Origin: Hymenobacter convexus
GTDB taxonomy: Bacteria > Bacteroidota > Bacteroidia > Cytophagales > Hymenobacteraceae
DNA length: 64,000 nucleotides
Assembly (NCBI RefSeq): GCF_030580955.1
Contig: NZ_JAUQON010000006.1
Coordinates: 186,001 to 250,000, forward strand
Direction of reading: 5' to 3'
Shown: piece after piece, positions 62,331 through 64,000 of the stretch
How the letters are laid out: each line of letters opens with the position of its first letter
How positions within the stretch are numbered: position 1 is the first letter of the stretch
Program-made: the position numbers and the translations under genes
The notes under the pieces: model-generated
Databases searched by the model: none
Told to the model about the DNA's origin: nothing
What the model saw: only the letters and a program-made list of their open reading frames with translations

Positions 62331-64000
62331 TTGCCTGCTAGGTTTAGCCTTCGTCCCGAAGCCGGGTTTCGGCCCCGGCCGCTCTGCCTGACGGCGGCGC
62401 GGCTTCGCCCTGGCGTGCTAGGGTGCCTCTTTCTACTGTTGTTCGGCCTCGCAGGTTCGGCCTGGGGCCAGACGGTGCAGCCCACGCCCAAAAAGACCCA
62501 GCGCAAGGCCAAAATCCAGGCCCGCAAGGCCCGGGCCCGCGCCATTCGGCAGGCGCCCACCACGCCGGGCGTCGATTCCAGCACCGTGGCCACGCCGCGG
62601 CGCGGCGCCACGGTGGCCCCGGCCAAGCCCGGCCAGCGGCCCGCCTCGGCCCCTACCCCGCCGGTGCGCAACATTTCGGCCGACCCGCGCGACCCCGTGG
62701 GGCCGCCGCCGCCCGGCGTGCGCAACACCGGCCAGTCGCGCGTGCCCGGCGCCTCGCACCAGCCCGTGCCCGACACGCTGGCCCCGGGCGGCACCGCCCG
62801 GCAGCGCGGCACGGCGCCCACCGACACCAGCGGGCTGGTGAACGGCGTGCGCGGCAACGGCGACTCCTTGCAAGTGGCTGCCCGGCCCAAAGGCCAGATT
62901 TCCACCACCATCACCTACACGGCCAAGGACTCTATTCAGTTCGACGTGCCCAAAAAGATTGCGCGGCTGTATGAAAGCGCCAGCGTGGTGTATGGCCAAA
63001 CCGACCTGAAAGCCGCCCTCATCACGGTGAACTACGGCAACAACACCATGCAGGCCGAGGGCCGGCAGGATACGGTAAAAAACAAGCGGGTGGGCACGCC
63101 CATCCTCACCGACAACGGCCAGAAATACCAGGCCCGCAGCATTGCCTACAATTTCAAGAGCAAGAAAGCCAAGGTGACCGAGGCCGTGACCACCCAGGGC
63201 GAAGGCTACGTGGGCGCGCAGGTTATCAAGCGCCTGCCCAGCGGCGAAATCAACGGCCTGATGGGCCGCTACACCACTTGCAACCTGGAACACCCGCACT
63301 TTTACATTCAGGCCAAGAAGATGAAGGTGATTCCGGGCGATAAGGTGGTGACCGGGCCGTTCAACCTCGTCATTGGCGACGTGCCCACGCCGCTGGGCTT
63401 TCTGTTTGGCTTCTTCCCGACGCCGAACCGGAGCCGGGGCTCGGGCGTGCTAATTCCGACCTTCGGGCAGGCCGCTGACCGGGGCTACTACCTCACCAAC
63501 GGCGGCTATTATTTTGCGCCGAACGACTACATCGGCGTGCGCCTGACCGGCGACATCTACGCCGGCAACGCCGACACCTTCGGCGGCTGGGGCGCCACGG
63601 CCGACGTGAGCTACCTGAAGCGCTACACTTACCAGGGCAACTTCAACTTCCGCTTCTCGACGCGGCCCAGCAACCAGATTCTGACCCAGGATGCCGTGGG
63701 CGTGGGCCAGACCTACATTCGGCCGCCGGCCGCCAACTCGTTCTGGATTACTTGGAACCACACGCCCCAGGCCAAGCCCGGCGGCGGCCGCTTCTCGGCC
63801 AGCGTGAACGCGGGCACCAGCAGCTACAACCAAATCAATAGCCTCGACGCCCGGCGCTACCTGTCCACGCAGTTCAGCTCGAGCATCAGTTACTCGAAGC
63901 AAATCCGCAACTCGCCCGTCAACTACGACGTGCGCCTGAGCCAGAGCCAGGGCACCGACGGCCGCATGACTTTCACGCTGCCCGACATCAGCGTGGGCGT
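62331..64000 (+). CDS. lptD: LPS-assembly protein LptD, N-terminal part (runs off window)
   Basis: The frame is open from TTG 62331 to the window end (556 codons). GTG 62415 (MLGCLFLLLFGLAGSAWGQ) is another possible start that gives a compact signal peptide. After a long disordered Pro/Ala/Thr-rich stretch (about residues 50-190) comes the Bacteroidota LptD jellyroll: ITYTAKDSIQFDVPKKIARL, YESASVVYGQTDLKAALITV, YQARSIAYNFKSKKAKVTEA, VTTQGEGYVGAQVIKR. The barrel follows: PLGFLFGFFPTPNRSRGSGV, GYYFAPNDYIGVRLTGDIYA. LptD puts lipopolysaccharide into the outer leaflet. The unusually long low-complexity stretch between signal and jellyroll is the odd feature. Confidence 0.9.
   Translation, partial: MPARFSLRPEAGFRPRPLCLTAARLRPGVLGCLFLLLFGLAGSAWGQTVQPTPKKTQRKAKIQARKARARAIRQAPTTPGVDSSTVATPRRGATVAPAKPGQRPASAPTPPVRNISADPRDPVGPPPPGVRNTGQSRVPGASHQPVPDTLAPGGTARQRGTAPTDTSGLVNGVRGNGDSLQVAARPKGQISTTITYTAKDSIQFDVPKKIARLYESASVVYGQTDLKAALITVNYGNNTMQAEGRQDTVKNKRVGTPILTDNGQKYQARSIAYNFKSKKAKVTEAVTTQGEGYVGAQVIKRLPSGEINGLMGRYTTCNLEHPHFYIQAKKMKVIPGDKVVTGPFNLVIGDVPTPLGFLFGFFPTPNRSRGSGVLIPTFGQAADRGYYLTNGGYYFAPNDYIGVRLTGDIYAGNADTFGGWGATADVSYLKRYTYQGNFNFRFSTRPSNQILTQDAVGVGQTYIRPPAANSFWITWNHTPQAKPGGGRFSASVNAGTSSYNQINSLDARRYLSTQFSSSISYSKQIRNSPVNYDVRLSQSQGTDGRMTFTLPDISVG

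Overview
The window reads as chromosomal DNA of a high-GC member of the Bacteroidota, most likely the Hymenobacter group of the Cytophagales. This is inference from gene content: a TonB-dependent receptor with a carboxypeptidase-regulatory domain, a LytS/LytTR pair, DUF5916, DUF5723 and DUF2490 outer-membrane proteins, a Bacteroidota-type LptD, and several upstream matches to the phylum's -7 element TAnnTTTG. I see no rRNA, tRNA, CRISPR array, prophage or intact insertion sequence.

Layout. 1-3.5 kb: start of a TonB-dependent receptor, a GIN-domain (DUF2807) protein and a LytS/LytTR two-component pair. 3.6-8.9 kb, minus strand: a urease locus with a UreH/HupE-type nickel permease, fused UreA-UreB, UreC, UreF and UreG; ureD and ureE are not in the window. 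Every gap of this locus holds an inserted repeat or a foreign-looking gene. 9.2-15.5 kb: gltB and gltD, the two subunits of glutamate synthase, so ammonia release by urease lies beside part of the ammonia-assimilation route. 15.6-21 kb, minus strand: an AT-rich acidic hypothetical, the tail of a lost SulP anion transporter, an NHL-type lipoprotein, a Tet(X)-like flavin monooxygenase with an AraC-type regulator, and a geranylgeranyl-reductase-like flavoprotein. 21-26 kb: two tandem GAF proteins, dxr, the site-2 protease RseP and a DUF6702 protein.

26-41 kb: envelope and secreted proteins (DUF2461, a propeller-phosphoesterase lipoprotein, a YafK-type L,D-transpeptidase, a propeller protein, DUF5723, an S8 peptidase, DUF5916) with the MeaB GTPase among them. 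41.4-44.8 kb: a BlaI-type repressor and an M56 (BlaR1-like) sensor peptidase, with three 16-bp operator palindromes around the promoter. 45-53 kb: folB, a DivIVA-domain protein, a WD40 protein, a phosphopantetheinyl transferase, a redoxin, a SirB1-like protein, a PoxB-type pyruvate oxidase and DUF2490. 53.3-56.1 kb: an ABC ATPase, permease, GntR regulator and small exported protein in one overlapping operon. 56.4-64 kb: small hypotheticals, a decayed gene pair (an amber-interrupted gene and a truncated zeta-toxin-like ATPase), an acyl-CoA carboxylase beta subunit, an MCE/MlaD protein and amidase operon, and divergently lptD, which runs off the window.

The most unusual large-scale feature is the density of intergenic palindromic repeats. 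More than 20 copies fall into about seven families, almost all made of two inverted arms, and some are nested, hybrid or split by a gene. No new defence or biosynthetic system stands out. The best leads are the repeat families, the heavily inserted urease locus, the Tet(X)-like enzyme with its regulator, and the operator architecture of the BlaI/M56 pair.
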